From assembly GCA_913042885.1 (NCBI GenBank), contig CAJWLW010000096.1:1-14547 (forward strand): DNA of 14,547 nt. The letters run 5' to 3'. The position numbers and the translations under genes were made by a program. Shown one piece after another: positions 13,091 to 14,547 of this stretch (position 1 is its first letter; every line of letters starts with the position of its first letter). Under the pieces are notes generated by a model. It made no database searches. It was not told the origin of the DNA and worked only from the letters and a program-made list of their open reading frames with translations. Source of the DNA: an uncultured Lentisphaeria bacterium. GTDB lineage: Bacteria > Verrucomicrobiota > Lentisphaeria > JABSQK01 > CAJWLW01.

Positions 13091-14547
13091 ATGGCGGATC
13101 TGATATGGGAGATTGCCACACAAGACGATGATGTTCTTTCACAACTGATCGGGGACCACGGCCTTTCGCGCCCAGCCGCTATGGTGATGGCCAATCGCCG
13201 CACACCGCTGGACGAAGTCGAAAGTTTCCTGCGGCCACGCCTGAGCAACTTGACCGACCCCTATCTCCTGTCCGGCATGGAACGAGCCGCCGGTCGAATT
13301 TGGCAGGCCGTTCGCGACCGTGAACAGATCATCATCCATGGAGACTACGACGTCGACGGCGTAACCTCCAGTACTTTGCTGGCCTGGGTTCTGCGCAAGA
13401 GCGGCGCCGAGGTGCGTTGCTTCGTTCCGCACCGCAAGGAAGACGGCTATGGCCTGACGCCGCAATCCGTGGTCAAAGCTGCGGAGGGCAGCCCATGCCT
13501 GCTGATCACTGTCGACTGCGGGATCAACAGTTACGAGGCTACCGTCGCGGCCAATGAGCTCGGCATCGACGTGATCATCACCGATCATCACGAGCCGCGC
13601 GAGATCCTGCCGCCTGCCCACACAGTAATCAACCCAAAGCTCTGCGATAACCTCCAGGATCTGCACAACCTCGCCGGTGTCGGGGTCACCTTCAAACTGT
13701 GCCACGCTTTCCTGAAGTATGGCCTGGAAAGCAACATCGGAGGCATGGTCGTCGACCTCAAGGACGGGCTCGACCTGGTGGCGCTCGGCACAGTGGCGGA
13801 CATTGTGCCGCTGCTCGGCGAAAATCGCTGTCTGGTGAAACACGGCATGCGCGTTCTGGCAGCGCAACAGCGCCCAGGCGTCCGGGCGCTGTGCGAGATA
13901 GCGAAACTGCCGCACCGCATCAAGCCTACCGACATCACCTATCGCCTGGCGCCGCGACTCAATGCCGCGGGGCGCATGGGCGATGCCGCGAACGCCGTGA
14001 AGCTGTTGCAGGCCGAGAGCATTGTCGAGGCCCACACGCTGGCGGGCATTCTGGATGAATGCAATCGCGACCGGCAGGTGCAGGAGCAGGAGACGCTGGC
14101 AGCAGCCGAGGCACAGATCACCGACCGCGGGCTGTTGAACAAGGCCACAATCGTCGTACACGGCCGCGACTGGCACCTCGGCGTCATCGGCATCGTCGCC
14201 TCGCGGCTGGTGCATAGTTACCATCGCCCGTGCGTCGTGCTGAGTATCAACAACGACGGGGAAGCCAATGGTTCAGGGCGAAGCATAGACGGGATCAATC
14301 TGGTCGAGGCACTCAACGATTGCCAGGAACACCTGAGCCGCTACGGCGGCCACCCGATGGCCAGCGGCGTGAGTTTGCCCGAAAAGAATCTGCCGCAATT
14401 CGATACTGTTTTCGAGGAAAGCATCCGCCGGCAGTACGCTGCCGGCCCCGACCGCTTCAAACGGCGTCTGAAACTCGAGGGTGACATACGCTTCGACCTG
14501 CTCGACGACCAGTTCTTCGCCGAACTCGATGATCTGCAGCCGTTCGG
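13091..14547 (+). CDS. recJ: Single-stranded-DNA-specific 5'-3' exonuclease RecJ, truncated by the window edge
   Basis: RecJ degrades single-stranded DNA 5' to 3' in recombination repair and mismatch repair, using Mn or Mg bound by a DHH-family site. The first 485 residues are visible (E. coli RecJ has 577), so about 80-100 residues lie beyond the edge. Motifs in order: HGDYDVDGVTSS (83-94, Asp85, Asp87, Asp89), TVDCGIN (140-146, Asp142), TDHHEP (164-169), ALGTVADIVPL (231-241, Asp237), and APRLNAAGRMGDA (287-299). The DHHA1 domain has GSGRSIDGINL (394-404) and YGGHPMASG (418-426). The OB-fold domain starts after about 455. ATG 13091 has AGGGA five bases upstream (13081-13085) and gives the expected N-terminus. 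No frameshift is seen. Confidence 0.96.
   Translation, partial: MADLIWEIATQDDDVLSQLIGDHGLSRPAAMVMANRRTPLDEVESFLRPRLSNLTDPYLLSGMERAAGRIWQAVRDREQIIIHGDYDVDGVTSSTLLAWVLRKSGAEVRCFVPHRKEDGYGLTPQSVVKAAEGSPCLLITVDCGINSYEATVAANELGIDVIITDHHEPREILPPAHTVINPKLCDNLQDLHNLAGVGVTFKLCHAFLKYGLESNIGGMVVDLKDGLDLVALGTVADIVPLLGENRCLVKHGMRVLAAQQRPGVRALCEIAKLPHRIKPTDITYRLAPRLNAAGRMGDAANAVKLLQAESIVEAHTLAGILDECNRDRQVQEQETLAAAEAQITDRGLLNKATIVVHGRDWHLGVIGIVASRLVHSYHRPCVVLSINNDGEANGSGRSIDGINLVEALNDCQEHLSRYGGHPMASGVSLPEKNLPQFDTVFEESIRRQYAAGPDRFKRRLKLEGDIRFDLLDDQFFAELDDLQPF

Noticed and set aside
13139..14224. A 361-codon minus-strand open frame opposite recJ
   Set aside because: recJ motifs on the plus strand are unambiguous; the minus frame is a shadow of high-GC coding sequence.

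Overview
The window comes from a bacterial chromosome of fairly high GC content. It is gene-dense, with short gaps, GTG and TTG starts beside Shine-Dalgarno sites, and no tRNA, rRNA, CRISPR array or transposase that I could see. The taxon is not certain. Four features together favour the PVC superphylum (Kiritimatiellota, Lentisphaerota or Verrucomicrobiota) over a proteobacterium: a split glycine decarboxylase (gcvPA plus gcvPB), a small secreted protein that looks like the exosortase-associated TIGR04073 family, a secreted esterase with an OmpL47-like tail, and a DUF4139 protein. This is inference from family distribution, not from a marker gene.

Left part (1-2100): the 3' end of an unrecognised membrane-anchored gene, then two divergent membrane genes. 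One, on the minus strand, is a putative HExxH metalloprotease with two C-terminal membrane helices. The other, on the plus strand, is a CPBP/CAAX-type intramembrane protease. Their promoters must share a short AT-rich spot near 1451-1459.

Middle (2180-7533): a tight three-gene minus-strand operon encoding a GT-C/GT87-like membrane glycosyltransferase, a large secreted esterase whose GTG start overlaps the previous stop by one base, and a secreted DUF4139 protein with an EF-hand-like loop. Diverging from it across 80 bp is the small secreted TIGR04073-like protein. Together they look like a cell-envelope module that makes or processes surface glycoconjugates. This is the least described part of the window.

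Right part (7596-14547): rlmB (23S rRNA methyltransferase, minus strand) diverges from the glycine cleavage operon gcvT-gcvH-gcvPA-gcvPB (plus strand). The operon encodes the T, H and both P subunits, which with an L protein (lpd, not in the window) convert glycine plus tetrahydrofolate to methylene-tetrahydrofolate, CO2 and ammonia. recJ follows after a 237-bp gap that contains a perfect 8-bp inverted repeat, and it runs off the right edge.

No gene-free stretch exceeds 300 bases. The longest gaps are 9402-9576 and 12854-13090.
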